64,000 nucleotides of DNA, from contig NZ_WUEK01000003.1 in NCBI RefSeq assembly GCF_009823805.1, positions 310,001 through 374,000 on the forward strand, in the 5' to 3' direction. Below, in pieces: positions 1 through 8,732 of the stretch. Position 1 is the first letter of the stretch. Each line of letters starts with the position of its first letter. The stretch is from Nocardioides flavescens (GTDB lineage: Bacteria; Actinomycetota; Actinomycetes; Propionibacteriales; Nocardioidaceae). Below the pieces are notes generated by a model that searched no databases, had not been told where the DNA came from, and saw only the letters and a program-made list of their open reading frames with translations. The translations under genes and the position numbers were made by a program.

Positions 1-87
1 CCGGTGCGCTCGCGCCGCTCGCCCCTCGCGCGCGCGGCCCGGGCCGTCCTCGCCGCCGCCACCGACCCCGGGGCGGTGGCGGCGTGA
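1..87 (+). CDS. C-terminal end of an Ssd/CpaE-like protein (partial)
   Basis: An open frame runs from the window edge to a TGA at 85-87 and encodes about 28 residues rich in Ala and Arg. Its stop overlaps the GTG start of the TadA ATPase by four bases, so the two are translationally coupled. In actinobacterial Tad loci the gene just upstream of this ATPase usually encodes a septum-site-determining (Ssd, Rv3660c-like) or CpaE-like ATPase. The identity is inferred from position only; too little sequence is present to see a domain. Confidence 0.5.
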   Translation, partial: PVRSRRSPLARAARAVLAAATDPGAVAA

Positions 88-1244
88 GCGTCGCCGAGCT
101 CGAGCCGGGGCTGCTCGACCGGGTGCGGGCCCGACTGGCCGACCGGCCCGGCGAGCTCACCCCGCACCGCGTCGCCGAGGCGCTGCGCGAGGCCGGGCGA
201 CCCGTGGGGGACGCCACGGTCCTGAGCGTCTACGAGTCGCTGCGGCGCGACGTCGTCGGCGCAGGGCCGCTGGAGCCGCTGCTGCGGCTGCCCGGGGTCA
301 CCGACGTGCTCGTCAACGGCCCCGACCACGTCTACGTCGACCGCGGCGAGGGCCTCGAGCCGACCTCGGTGCGCTTCCCCGACGATGCGGCGGTGCGCCG
401 GCTGGCCCAGCGGCTGGCGGCGCTCGCCGGGCGGCGGCTCGACGACGCGGCGCCCTTCGCCGACCTGCGGCTGCCGGACGGGTCGCGCTTCCACGCGGTC
501 CTGGCTCCGGTGGCGCGACCCGGCACCACCATCTCGTTGCGCGTCCCGGCGGCGCGGGCGCTGCGGCTCGACGACCTCGTCGCCGCCGGGTCGCTGAGCG
601 GCCCGGGCGCCGAGCTGCTCCGGGCGCTCGTCGCCTCGCGGGCGGCCTTCCTGGTCAGCGGCGGCACCGGCGGCGGCAAGACGACGCTCCTCGCGGCGCT
701 GCTCTCGATCGTCGAGCCGGCCGAGCGGCTCGTGCTCGTGGAGGACGCCTCCGAGCTGCGCCCCGACCATCCACACGTCGTGGGGCTCGAGGGTCGGCCG
801 GCCAACGTCGAGGGAGCCGGGGCGATCGACCTGCGGGTGCTCGTCCGCCAGGCGCTGCGGATGCGACCGGACCGTCTTGTCGTCGGTGAGGTGCGCGGCG
901 GGGAGGTGGTGGAGCTCCTGGCCGCGCTCAACACCGGCCACGAGGGCGGCTGCGGCACGATCCACGCCAACTCCGCGAGTGCCGTACCCGCGCGCGTGGA
1001 GGCCCTCGCCCTCGCCGCGGGGCTCGACCGCGCGGCCGTGCACAGCCAGCTCGCCTCGGGTCTCGCCGTGGTCCTGCACGTCGCGCGCGGGCGCGACGGC
1101 GTGCGGCGGCTCGCCGAGGTCGGCGTGCTCGACCGCGGGACGGACGGCCTCGTCACGGTGGTGCCGGCGGTCACCGCCGGGGCCGACGGCGGACTGCACG
1201 AGGGGCCAGGTGCCGGGGCGCTCGCCGAGGTGCTGGCCCGGTGA
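84..1244 (+). CDS. tadA: TadA/CpaF-family secretion ATPase
   Basis: Cytoplasmic hexameric ATPase of the PulE/VirB11 superfamily that powers assembly of Flp/Tad pili. The 386-residue protein has an N-terminal helical domain, then a RecA-like domain with Walker A GGTGGGKT (about residues 193-200). The Walker B region, an Arg-rich stretch ending in VVGEVRGGE, and the GTIHANSA motif follow. Length is normal for the short actinobacterial TadA type (Rv3659c-like). The GTG start overlaps the upstream stop, and the 3' end overlaps the next gene by four bases, so 84-2754 reads as one operon with tadB and tadC. The family assignment is secure; that a pilus is made is inferred from the downstream pilin and TadE genes. 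Confidence 0.93.
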   Translation: MSVAELEPGLLDRVRARLADRPGELTPHRVAEALREAGRPVGDATVLSVYESLRRDVVGAGPLEPLLRLPGVTDVLVNGPDHVYVDRGEGLEPTSVRFPDDAAVRRLAQRLAALAGRRLDDAAPFADLRLPDGSRFHAVLAPVARPGTTISLRVPAARALRLDDLVAAGSLSGPGAELLRALVASRAAFLVSGGTGGGKTTLLAALLSIVEPAERLVLVEDASELRPDHPHVVGLEGRPANVEGAGAIDLRVLVRQALRMRPDRLVVGEVRGGEVVELLAALNTGHEGGCGTIHANSASAVPARVEALALAAGLDRAAVHSQLASGLAVVLHVARGRDGVRRLAEVGVLDRGTDGLVTVVPAVTAGADGGLHEGPGAGALAEVLAR

Positions 1245-2023
1245 CCCTCCTCGCCGCGCTGGCCACGGCCGCCGCGGTGGCGCTGCTCCTCCCGGGGCCG
1301 CCCGCGCTGCCCCGGCCGCGCCGGACGGACCACGCCACCTCGACGAGGCGTCCGCTCCTGCTCGCCGGTGCGGCGCTCGCGGCCGTGGTGATCGGGCTGC
1401 CCCCGGGGTGGCTGGTGCCGGCGGTGGTGGTGCTCGCGGCCGGAGTGGGCGGGTGGCGGCTGTGGGGTCGGCGCGGGCAGCGACGGGCGGCCGAGGCCAC
1501 CGGTCGCCGGGTGCTCGAGACGTGCGAACAGCTCGGGGCCGAGCTGAGCGCGGGGCAGCCCCCGGGGGCCGCGCTCGCGCGGGCGGCGACCGACTGGCCC
1601 GACCTCGCCCCGGTGGCGGAGTCGTTCCGGGTCGGGGCCGACGTGCCCGCGGCCCTGCGCGCGGTGTCGCTCCGCCCCGGTGCGAGCGACCTGCGGCTGC
1701 TCGCGGCAGCGTGGCACGTCGCGCACCGCACCGGTCAGGGGCTCGCCGACGCGGTGGACCGGGTGGCTCGCGACCTGGTCGCCAGCCGGGCGACCCAGCG
1801 CCTGGTCGACGGCGAGCTGGCCTCGGCCCGCGCGACCGCGAGGTTGGTCGCCGCACTGCCCGTGGCGGCTCTGGCCATGGGTTCCGGCGTCGGCGGGGAC
1901 CCGCTCGGCTTCCTGATCGCGACCCCGGCGGGTTGGCTCTGTCTCGCCGCCGGCCTCACCTGCGGGCTCGGCGGCCTGTGGTGGATCGAGGCGCTCGCGC
2001 GCGACGTGGACGGTGCCCGGTGA
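1241..2023 (+). CDS. tadB: TadB-like inner-membrane platform protein (type II secretion F family)
   Basis: A 260-residue membrane protein with hydrophobic segments at the N-terminus (about residues 1-20), at about 43-72 and in the last 60 residues. Between them lies a cytoplasmic helical region resembling the T2SSF fold (ETCEQLGAELSAGQPPGAAL). TadB and TadC form the membrane platform that couples the TadA ATPase to pilin extraction. The GTG start lies inside the tadA stop (GTGA overlap), and its own stop overlaps tadC the same way. Sequence is divergent, as is usual for actinobacterial TadB, so the call rests on topology, operon position and the short motif. Confidence 0.8.
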   Translation: MTLLAALATAAAVALLLPGPPALPRPRRTDHATSTRRPLLLAGAALAAVVIGLPPGWLVPAVVVLAAGVGGWRLWGRRGQRRAAEATGRRVLETCEQLGAELSAGQPPGAALARAATDWPDLAPVAESFRVGADVPAALRAVSLRPGASDLRLLAAAWHVAHRTGQGLADAVDRVARDLVASRATQRLVDGELASARATARLVAALPVAALAMGSGVGGDPLGFLIATPAGWLCLAAGLTCGLGGLWWIEALARDVDGAR

Positions 2024-2754
2024 CGCCGACGGTGGTGGTCGTCGCGCTGGCGGCCGCCTCCGCCGTGGCCCTGGCCCTGCCCCCGCCGACGGGCCGGTTG
2101 CCCGCACCCGCCGCCACGGCCCAGGCGGCCCGGGACGCGGGGGCGGACGCCGACTGGCTGCGCCGGTGGCGGCCGGTCTGGTCGCTGCTGGCCGGGGCGG
2201 CCGTCTGGGCGTTCCTCGGTGGTGCGGTCGGTGCCCTCGCTGCGCCGTTGGCCGCCGTCGGCACCTGGGTCGTGATCGAGCGGGCCGAGCCGGCCTCCAT
2301 GCGCCGCGAGCGCGAGGCGGCCGTGCGGGAGCTGCCACACGTCGTCGGTCTGCTCGCCGACGCTCTGCGCTCTGGACGGTCCCCGACGGAGGCGCTGGCC
2401 GTGGTGGCCGACGCCCTGCCCGGGCCGGCATCAGTGCGGCTGGCCGAGGTGGTGCCGCGGCTGCGTCTCGGTCTCGACCCGGCCCAGGTCTGGGCCGAGC
2501 TCGCCACCGACCCCGCCCTCGGCCCGCTCGGCCGAGCACTGGCGCGGGCCCAGCGCACCGGCGCGCCCGTGGTCGCGACCGTCGAGCGCCTCGCCGATGA
2601 CCTCGCCCGCGGAGCCCGCGCCGACGTCGAGGACCGGGCCCGTGCGGTCGGCGTGAAGGCAGCCGTGCCGCTCGGGCTCTGCCTCCTGCCGGCGTTCGTC
2701 CTGATCGGGATCGTGCCCGTCGTCGCCGGGCTGCTCACCGAGCTCGGTCTGTGA
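2020..2754 (+). CDS. tadC: TadC-like membrane platform protein (type II secretion F family)
   Basis: A 244-residue membrane protein. The GTG start at 2020 overlaps the tadB stop by four bases; the frame stays open far upstream but only this start fits the operon. It has an N-terminal membrane segment, two more around residues 50-85, a T2SSF-like helical stretch (ELPHVVGLLADALRSGRSPTEAL) and a C-terminal pair of hydrophobic helices. It is the partner of TadB in the pilus platform. The gene ends three bases before the stop of the convergent hemerythrin gene. Confidence 0.8.
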   Translation: MTPTVVVVALAAASAVALALPPPTGRLPAPAATAQAARDAGADADWLRRWRPVWSLLAGAAVWAFLGGAVGALAAPLAAVGTWVVIERAEPASMRREREAAVRELPHVVGLLADALRSGRSPTEALAVVADALPGPASVRLAEVVPRLRLGLDPAQVWAELATDPALGPLGRALARAQRTGAPVVATVERLADDLARGARADVEDRARAVGVKAAVPLGLCLLPAFVLIGIVPVVAGLLTELGL

Positions 2755-2757
2755 GGC

Positions 2758-3489
2758 TCAGTCGACGTGGACGAACGCCCGCCGGTTGGAGCGCGCGTAG
2801 CCGCGCCGGCCGAGCTTCAGCAGGACGCGCACCGGGAGCGGAGCGCCGCCGAGCAGTCGCGCCAGCACCTCGTCGGGCATCCCCTCGGCGGCCCACGCGA
2901 GCAGGAACATCATCTGCTTGGGGGTGCCGGAGGCTCGCAGGGCGGTCTTCTCGAGGTGGGCCCACTCCTCCGCGCTGATCCGCTCCTGGATGACGGGGAT
3001 CGCGGCCCGCTCCTCGTGGGCGAGGTGCTGGTCGAGCAGCTCGGTGAGGCCCGCGAAGGCCCTGGCGAGACTGTCGCGGTGCTCGGTCTGAGGCCGGGTG
3101 GACGTCAGGTCGGCCAGCGACTGCTCGACCTGGGCGAGCAGGGGGTCGATGGCGGAGTGCTCGGCCTCCATGTCGGTCAGCACTGCGTGCGCCTCGTGGT
3201 CGCCCGCGGCGTCGACGCGCTCGAGCAGCAGCGGCCAGATCGCCTCGTCCTCCTTCGTGTGGTGGTGGTGCAGCTCGCGGGCGAAGTCGTCCCAGCGCCG
3301 CCGCAGCGCCGACCAGGTGGCGGCGTCGTCGAGCGGGGTCGACCGCGCCGCCGCGGTGAAGCGAGGCAGGTCGCGCCGGAAGGCGTGGTGCATCACGAAC
3401 ATCCCCGTCATGTCGCACGGGCCGTCGGGTGCGGCGGCCTGGCCGGGGAGTCGGATCTGGGTGAGTCGGTCGTCGGTCTGGGTGCTCAT
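2758..3489 (-). CDS. Hemerythrin (HHE) domain protein
   Basis: A 243-residue cytoplasmic protein whose N-terminal two-thirds carry the HHE cation-binding pattern: MHHAF near residue 34, ELHHHHTKEDE near 72, EAEHS near 109, and LDQHLAHEERAAIP near 152. These His and Glu residues would bind a diiron centre used for O2, NO or iron sensing or storage. The C-terminal 70 residues are basic and without a known motif. It lies on the opposite strand inside the Tad locus, between tadC and the pilin gene, so it is probably an independent insertion rather than a pilus component. The ATG start at 3489 gives a full-length domain. Confidence 0.85.
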   Translation of the reverse strand: MSTQTDDRLTQIRLPGQAAAPDGPCDMTGMFVMHHAFRRDLPRFTAAARSTPLDDAATWSALRRRWDDFARELHHHHTKEDEAIWPLLLERVDAAGDHEAHAVLTDMEAEHSAIDPLLAQVEQSLADLTSTRPQTEHRDSLARAFAGLTELLDQHLAHEERAAIPVIQERISAEEWAHLEKTALRASGTPKQMMFLLAWAAEGMPDEVLARLLGGAPLPVRVLLKLGRRGYARSNRRAFVHVD

Positions 3490-3699
3490 GCTGCCGACGC
3501 TAGGAACCAGCTCTTGCGGTCGCCTTGCGGCTGAGTTCGGGCCGGGTTCCGGCCGGGTTCTGGTCCCTCAGTCGTCCACAGACGGGCGCGACGAGGGGGC
3601 TCTCCACAGCCTCACCCGGACGCGCCCCACGCGGATGCCGGGAGCGGCAGCCTCGGAACCCGGTGGCCGCATCCCGCGGCCCGTCACGAGGAGTTCCTC

Positions 3700-3903
3700 A
3701 TGTCCCTCTCCACCGTCATCGCCACGCGCTCGGCCGCCCGCTCCACCGACGAGCGCGGCATCACGACCGCCGAGTACGCCGTCGGCACGGCCGCGGGCGC
3801 CGGTCTGGCCGGTCTGCTCTACAAGCTGCTGACCGGCGGCTTCGGCGACAAGCTGCTCAAGCTGCTCTACGACCACGTGCTCGGCCTGCTCGGGATCGGC
3901 TGA
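3700..3903 (+). CDS. DUF4244 / Flp-type pilin-like small protein
   Basis: A 67-residue protein with a short basic leader, then ERGITTAEYA, then one long hydrophobic helix. The Gly followed by a hydrophobic residue and a Glu at +5 looks like a class III prepilin peptidase site, so this is probably the major Flp pilin processed at the membrane. It matches the DUF4244 (Rv3656c-like) position between TadC and TadE in actinobacteria. A good Shine-Dalgarno (GAGGAG) precedes the ATG. It begins the second half of the pilus operon after the antisense hemerythrin gene. Confidence 0.85.
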   Translation: MSLSTVIATRSAARSTDERGITTAEYAVGTAAGAGLAGLLYKLLTGGFGDKLLKLLYDHVLGLLGIG

Positions 3904-3907
3904 GCCG

Positions 3908-4303
3908 ATGCCGGGGTCGGTGCTGGGGCACGGGCGGCGCGGCGGACCTCGCGGCGAGCGCGGGGCGGCCACGGCGGAGCTGGCCATGGTGCTGCCGCTG
4001 CTGGTCGCGGTCGCGATGGGTCTCGTCTGGCTGCTCGTCGTCGGCGCCGCCCAGGTGCGGGTGGTCGACGCGGCGCGCGAGACCGCCCGCGCCGTGGCCC
4101 GCGGTGACGACGAGGGCGCCGCCGTCGCCCGCGGGCTCGAGGTGGCGCCGGAGGGCAGCAGCGTCAGCGTCGGTCGCAGCGACGGGAAGGTCCGCGTCGT
4201 GGTGACCGGCCGGGTCGCCGGGCCGGGTGGGCTCTTCGCCCACCTCCCGGCGCCCCGCCTGCGCGCCGAGGCGGTCGCACTCGACGAGGCGGTGCCGCCG
4301 TGA
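3908..4303 (+). CDS. TadE-family minor pilin
   Basis: A 131-residue protein with a basic N-terminus, the motif ERGAATAELAMVLPLL and a single transmembrane helix at about residues 25-50, followed by a small exported domain. This is the TadE pseudopilin layout (Rv3655c-like); the Glu at +5 after Gly is present. It starts four bases after the pilin stop and overlaps the next gene by four bases, which supports one pilus operon. Confidence 0.85.
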   Translation: MPGSVLGHGRRGGPRGERGAATAELAMVLPLLVAVAMGLVWLLVVGAAQVRVVDAARETARAVARGDDEGAAVARGLEVAPEGSSVSVGRSDGKVRVVVTGRVAGPGGLFAHLPAPRLRAEAVALDEAVPP

Positions 4304-4671
4304 GCCGGCGTCCTGACCGGGCTGAGCGAGGGTCGGCGACGCTGGCCGCGTCGGGGGTGCTGGGCCTGCTTCTCGTGCTGGGGGCCGCGCTCGGCGTGGT
4401 CGGCGCGATGGTCCACGCCCACCGCGTGGCCCAGTCGGCCGCCGACCTCGCCGCCCTCGCCGGGGCTCACGCTGGTGGCGTGGCCGGCGCAGACCCGTGC
4501 GGTGCGGCCACCGACGTCGCGGCGGCCAACGGCGCCCGGCTCGTGTCGTGCGTGGCGGCGCCGTCGGGTGCCGGCACGGACGTGCGGGTGCGGGTGGAGG
4601 TCGACGGGCCGCGGTTGCTGGGTCAGACCCACGACCTGCGGGCCGAGGCCCGCGCTGGACCCGCTGGGTGA
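4300..4671 (+). CDS. Rv3654c-like TadE/TadG-type pilus-associated protein
   Basis: A 123-residue protein starting at a GTG inside the stop of the TadE gene. It has a short charged N-terminus, [14 protein letters not shown] and one transmembrane helix. An exported part follows with two Cys residues (DPCGAA and LVSCVAA) that could form a disulfide. It belongs to the helicase/secretion-neighbourhood TadE-like family seen last in actinobacterial Tad operons. The operon ends here. Confidence 0.82.
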   Translation: MSRRPDRAERGSATLAASGVLGLLLVLGAALGVVGAMVHAHRVAQSAADLAALAGAHAGGVAGADPCGAATDVAAANGARLVSCVAAPSGAGTDVRVRVEVDGPRLLGQTHDLRAEARAGPAG

Positions 4672-4692
4672 CCACGTGCGCCCGTGGATCAC
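4668..4692 (+). terminator. Possible weak terminator hairpin after the pilus operon
   Basis: GTGACCACG (4668-4676) can pair with CGTGGATCAC (4683-4692), with one bulged A and a six-base loop. The hairpin starts at the stop codon of the last pilus gene. The tail is C-rich rather than T-rich, so termination would be weak or factor-assisted. Confidence 0.3.
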
Positions 4693-4729
4693 GCCCCTCC
4701 CCGAGCCTGGACGGGATACTGGGAGTTCT

Positions 4730-4762
4730 GTACCGTTCAGTACGTTATGTATTGATCAGTAC
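4730..4762 (+). promoter_or_regulatory. Double TetR-type operator upstream of the DUF1348-TetR pair
   Basis: Two near-palindromic 14-mers lie 19 bp centre to centre: GTACCGTTCAGTAC at 4730-4743 and GTATTGATCAGTAC at 4749-4762. Each has GTA and TAC ends, which suits TetR dimers binding on nearly the same helical face. This AT-richer patch is 43 bp before the DUF1348 start, and the TetR gene is the second gene of the pair. Autoregulation by that TetR protein is inferred. Confidence 0.65.
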
Positions 4763-4805
4763 ATTCGAGAGTCGAGCGGGGGAGCCCGCTCGGGAGGAGT
4801 CCGCC

Positions 4806-5273
4806 GTGTCCCGTCCGCCCCTGCCGCCGTTCACCGAGGCCAGCGCGACCACCAAGGTCCGCGCCGCCGAGGACGCGTGGAACACCCGCGACCCCGAGCG
4901 CATCTCGCTCGCCTACAGCGAGGACAGCCGGTGGCGCAACCGGTCGACCTTCCTGCAGGGCCGTGTCGCGATCGTCGACTTCCTCGTCGGCAAGTGGGAC
5001 CGCGAGCTCGACTACCGGCTGATCAAGGAGCTGTGGGCCTTCACGGGCGACGTCATCGCCGTCCGCTTCGCCTATGAGTACCGTGACGTCTCTGGTCAGT
5101 GGTTCCGCGCCTACGGCAACGAGAACTGGCGCTTCGACGAGGACGGCCTGATGACCCATCGCCACGCCAGCATCAACGACGTCGTCATCCAGGAGTCGGA
5201 GCGCCTGTTCACCTGGGACGACTCCGGGGCCCGACCCGCCGACCACCCCGGTCTGAGCGAGCTCGGGCTCTAG
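4806..5273 (+). CDS. DUF1348 / NTF2-like (SnoaL-type) family protein
   Basis: A 155-residue soluble protein of the NTF2-like alpha+beta barrel superfamily. It carries the DUF1348 hallmarks: [29 protein letters not shown] near the N-terminus and [24 protein letters not shown] near the C-terminus. Members are about 150 residues and their substrate is mostly unknown. The GTG at 4806, preceded by GGGAGGAG, is chosen although the frame is open far upstream into the pilus operon. It is followed after three bases by a TetR gene, so the two probably form one self-controlled transcript. Confidence 0.85.
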   Translation: MSRPPLPPFTEASATTKVRAAEDAWNTRDPERISLAYSEDSRWRNRSTFLQGRVAIVDFLVGKWDRELDYRLIKELWAFTGDVIAVRFAYEYRDVSGQWFRAYGNENWRFDEDGLMTHRHASINDVVIQESERLFTWDDSGARPADHPGLSELGL

Positions 5274-5276
5274 GGC

Positions 5277-5843
5277 GTGGTTCGGACCGTCCGCGACCGA
5301 TCGGACGCGGTCCTCGCCCTCGCCGGGGTCTTCCGCAGGCGCGGCTTCGAGGGGAGCTCGCTGTCGGCGATCCAGGAGGAGACCGGGCTCGGTCGCGGCA
5401 GCCTCTACCACTTCTTCCCCGACGGGAAGACCGACATGGCCCGCGCCGTGCTCGACCAGGTGGGTGGGTGGTTCGAGGACCACGTCTTCGTTCCGCTGCG
5501 GACCGCCGAGGACGCCGCCGGGGCGGTCCGGACCACGTCGCAGGAGGTCACCGAGTACTTCGCCTCGCGCGAGAGCGTGTGCCTGTTCGCCGCGATCTCG
5601 CTGGGGCAGGAGCGAGAGACGTTCGACGAGGCGGTCCGGACCTACTTCACCGACTGGGTGGACGCTCTCGCTGCGGCTCTGGGGCGCCACGGGCTGTCGG
5701 CCGAGGAGGCGTCGGACCGCGCTGAGGACGCCGTCGCGGCGATCCAGGGCGGACTCGTCCTCGCCCGCGCCCGCGGCGACGACTCCACCCTCGTCCGCAT
5801 CGTCCGCCGTGTCCAGGAGCGACTGCTCGCACCGGCGGGTTGA
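5277..5843 (+). CDS. TetR/AcrR-family transcriptional regulator
   Basis: A 188-residue regulator with an N-terminal helix-turn-helix at about residues 10-55 (FRRRGFEGSSLSAIQEETGLGRGSLYHFF) and an all-helical ligand domain of the LmrA/YxaF-like kind. A DGK replaces the more usual NK after the recognition helix. It starts at GTG three bases after the DUF1348 stop. The double palindrome at 4730-4762 is the likely operator for both genes. The effector is unknown. Confidence 0.85.
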   Translation: MVRTVRDRSDAVLALAGVFRRRGFEGSSLSAIQEETGLGRGSLYHFFPDGKTDMARAVLDQVGGWFEDHVFVPLRTAEDAAGAVRTTSQEVTEYFASRESVCLFAAISLGQERETFDEAVRTYFTDWVDALAAALGRHGLSAEEASDRAEDAVAAIQGGLVLARARGDDSTLVRIVRRVQERLLAPAG

Positions 5844-5864
5844 GCGGTCCTCGGCGGGCCGGGC

Positions 5865-6176
5865 TCAGTCGCGGTGCCGGTCGTCGTCGCTGTCGCGACC
5901 GCGACGCTCCTCGACGGCGTCGAGCTTGTCGGAGAGGTCGCCGAGGCGCTTCTCCTCGCGGCGGCGGGCGAGCGAGCGCCGCGACCCCACCTTGAGGATC
6001 CACAGGCCCCACCAGATCGCGACGGCGGACCCGACGCCGATGAGGAACAGCGCCAGCGGGCTGACGTCGATGCTGAGGAACTCGATGGTGCCGCGGGAGT
6101 CGACATCGGTGGCGAAGACAGCCGAGACGACGGCGAGGGCACCGAGGACGACGAGGACCAGCCCCAGGATCACCAT
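5865..6176 (-). CDS. Small two-helix membrane protein, function unknown
   Basis: A 103-residue protein with two transmembrane helices (about residues 1-22 and 38-62), then a highly charged cytoplasmic tail rich in Arg, Asp and Glu. The ATG at 6176 is chosen; the same frame is open upstream only as a shadow of the helicase gene. It lies 50 bp downstream of the helicase stop on the same strand. No catalytic motif is visible. Confidence 0.65.
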   Translation of the reverse strand: MVILGLVLVVLGALAVVSAVFATDVDSRGTIEFLSIDVSPLALFLIGVGSAVAIWWGLWILKVGSRRSLARRREEKRLGDLSDKLDAVEERRGRDSDDDRHRD

Positions 6177-6226
6177 GGCGGGACAGTAGCGCCGCCGGGG
6201 GCCGCCCGTCAGCGGGTCGGACACGC

Positions 6227-8506
6227 TCAGGCGAGCAGCACGTCGAGCAGGCGCAGGGCGCCCTCCTTGTCGAGCGGCTCGTTGCCGTTGCCGCACTTGG
6301 GCGACTGCACGCACGACGGACACCCCTCGGCGCACTCGCAGGCCGCGATCGTCTCGCGGGTCGCGCCGAGCCATTCCCGGGCGGCGTGGAAGCCGCGCTC
6401 GGCGAACCCCGCGCCACCGGGGTGACCGTCGTAGACGAAGACGGTGAGCCGACCGGTGTCGGGGTGCATCGCGGTCGAGACGCCACCGATGTCCCAGCGG
6501 TCGCAGGTCGCGAAGAGCGGCAGGAGGCCGATGGAGCAGTGCTCGGCGGCGTGTGCCGAGCCGGGCAGGTCGCGTGCGGTGAGGCCGGCGTCCTCGAGGG
6601 CATCGGCCGGCACCGTCCACCACACCGAGGAGGTCCTCAGGGTGCGCGGCGGCAGGTCGAGGGGCTCCTCGCCCATCACCTCGCCGGTGGGCTGGCGACG
6701 TCGCTGGAAGGAGACGACCTGGTGGGTCACGTCGACCTCCCCGAAGGACAGCCGGCAACCGCCTGGGCCCTCGCCCCACGCACGGTGGTCGCGCTCGGCG
6801 ACGATCGAGATGTCGGTGGTCTCGCGGGCGCTGGTGGACCACGGCACGTCGGTGCGGGAGATGACCGCCAGGTGCTCGTCGAGGTCGAGCGACTCGACCA
6901 TCCAGGTCTCGCCGCGGTGGAGGTAGACCGCGCCCTCGTGCGCGGTCGAGTGCGCCCCGGCCGCGTCGACGGTGCCGATCACCCGGCCGGTGCCGGCCTC
7001 GACCAGGCTCACCGGGGCGCCGCCCGCGGAGCGGATGTCGGCGAGGTCGCTGGCGCGGCGTCGGTCGGTCCAGAACCACCCCTGCGCCCGTCGGCGCAGC
7101 AGCCCGGCCTCGGTCAGCCGGTCGGCGACAGCGCGCGCCGTCGGTCCGAAGAGCGGGAGCGCGTCCTCGGTCAGCGGGATCTCGGCCGCGGCGGCGCACA
7201 GGTGGGGGCCGAGGACGTAGGGGTTGCCCGGGTCGAAGACCGTGGCCTCGACCGGAGTGCCGAGCAGGGCCTCGGGGTGGGTCACGAGGTAGGTGTCGAG
7301 CGGGTCGTCGCGCGCGATCAGGACGCCGAGCGCGTCGCCGCCGTCCCGCCCCGCGCGGCCCACCTGTTGCCAGAACGCCGCCCGGGTGCCGGGGAAGCCC
7401 GCCAGGAGCACGGCGTCGAGGCCGCTCACGTCGATGCCGAGCTCGAGGGCGGAGGTGGCGGCCAGGCCGAGCAGGTCGCCCGCCCGCAGCGCGCGCTCGA
7501 GCTCGCGGCGCTCCTCGGGGAGGTAGCCGCCGCGGTAGGAGGCGACCCGGCTCGGCAGCGACGGGTCGACCTCTCCGAGCAGTCGCGCCGCCGTGAGCGC
7601 GATCTGCTCGGCGCCCCGCCGCGACCGGACGAAGGTGAGCGTGCGGCGTCCGGCCACGACCAGGTCGGTCAGCAGGTCGGCGGCCTCGGACGAGGCGGCG
7701 CGACGTACGGGCGCGTCGTTCTCGCCCGCCAGGGCGGTGAGCCGCGGCTGCCACAGTGCGATCGAGACCTCGCCGTGCGGGGAGGCGTCACCGGTCACGG
7801 GCAGCACGTCGAGCCCGGTCAGCCGTCCGGCGTGCGCCTCGGGCTCGGCGACCGTGGCAGAAGCGAGCACGAACGTCGGGTGGGCGCCGTACGCCGCACA
7901 GATGCGCCGCAGCCGTCGCAGCACCGCGGCCACGTGCGCGCCGAAGACGCCGCGGTAGTGGTGGCACTCGTCGACGACGACGTAGCGCAGCTGGGCGAAG
8001 AAGCGGCGCCAGCGCTCGTGGCCGGGCAGCAGGGAGTGGTGGAGCATGTCGGGGTTGGTGAGGACGTACTCGCCCTGCTCGCGCGACCACTCCCGCTGCT
8101 CGCGGCTGCTGTCACCGTCGTGGGTCGTGACGCGTACGTCGAGGCCCAGCTCGCGCAGCCCGGTGAGCTGGTCCTGGGCGAGCGCCTTGGTCGGGGCGAG
8201 GTAGAGCGTCGTGGCGCCCCGCTGGCCCCGCGGACCCCGGGCCTCCAGCGCGGCGCTCAGTGCGGGCAGCTGGTAGGCCAGCGACTTGCCGGAGGCCGTG
8301 CCGGTCGCCAGCACGACGTGTTGACCCGCACGGGCGGCGTCGGCGGCCACGACCTGGTGCACCCACGGCTCGCGCACCCCGCGAGCGGCGTACGCCGCGA
8401 CGACCTCGGGCGCGGCCCACGGCGGCCACGGGGCGTGGCGAGCCGCGCGGGCCGGCAGCACCTCGAGGTGGGTGAGCCGCTCGTCGGAGGGCAGCGGCAG
8501 GGACAC
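6227..8506 (-). CDS. MrfA/YprA-like DEAD/DEAH-box helicase with C-terminal zinc-cysteine cluster
   Basis: A 759-residue superfamily 2 helicase. Walker A GTASGKS sits at about residues 69-75 and the DEAD-box variant DECH at 179-182. The second RecA lobe has [14 protein letters not shown] and [10 protein letters not shown]. The C-terminal DUF1998-type domain ends with cysteines at 723, 725, 729, 732 and 738, as in B. subtilis MrfA, where four Cys bind zinc. MrfA is a 3'-5' helicase in mitomycin-damage repair, and the actinobacterial relative is Rv3649. The GTG at 8506 gives a normal family length; the longer frame upstream has no supporting start. It faces away from the anti-sigma antagonist gene. 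Confidence 0.88.
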   Translation of the reverse strand: MSLPLPSDERLTHLEVLPARAARHAPWPPWAAPEVVAAYAARGVREPWVHQVVAADAARAGQHVVLATGTASGKSLAYQLPALSAALEARGPRGQRGATTLYLAPTKALAQDQLTGLRELGLDVRVTTHDGDSSREQREWSREQGEYVLTNPDMLHHSLLPGHERWRRFFAQLRYVVVDECHHYRGVFGAHVAAVLRRLRRICAAYGAHPTFVLASATVAEPEAHAGRLTGLDVLPVTGDASPHGEVSIALWQPRLTALAGENDAPVRRAASSEAADLLTDLVVAGRRTLTFVRSRRGAEQIALTAARLLGEVDPSLPSRVASYRGGYLPEERRELERALRAGDLLGLAATSALELGIDVSGLDAVLLAGFPGTRAAFWQQVGRAGRDGGDALGVLIARDDPLDTYLVTHPEALLGTPVEATVFDPGNPYVLGPHLCAAAAEIPLTEDALPLFGPTARAVADRLTEAGLLRRRAQGWFWTDRRRASDLADIRSAGGAPVSLVEAGTGRVIGTVDAAGAHSTAHEGAVYLHRGETWMVESLDLDEHLAVISRTDVPWSTSARETTDISIVAERDHRAWGEGPGGCRLSFGEVDVTHQVVSFQRRRQPTGEVMGEEPLDLPPRTLRTSSVWWTVPADALEDAGLTARDLPGSAHAAEHCSIGLLPLFATCDRWDIGGVSTAMHPDTGRLTVFVYDGHPGGAGFAERGFHAAREWLGATRETIAACECAEGCPSCVQSPKCGNGNEPLDKEGALRLLDVLLA

Positions 8507-8732
8507 CCGGCGAGGTTGGCACACCCCACCGACGCCGGGGCGGGCGACGGGTGGGGGACGGGTGCGCTCAGGGCCCCCGTGGCAGGGTGGAGGCCGTCGA
8601 AGGGGGTCGCTCGGCCTATGTGAGCGACCTTTGCACGCGTCTCGGGTCGACGTGGTTTCATTGTGCTGGCGTGTGGCACGGGGTCGACGTGGTCCCTGGG
8701 CGAACGCCGCCCGGACCCCCAGGGAGTACATC

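Noticed and set aside
332..2539. A 735-residue open frame on the minus strand across the tad genes
   Set aside because: It is rich in Arg, Pro and Ala with no domain and is antisense to three clearly functional genes; long antisense frames are expected at this GC content.
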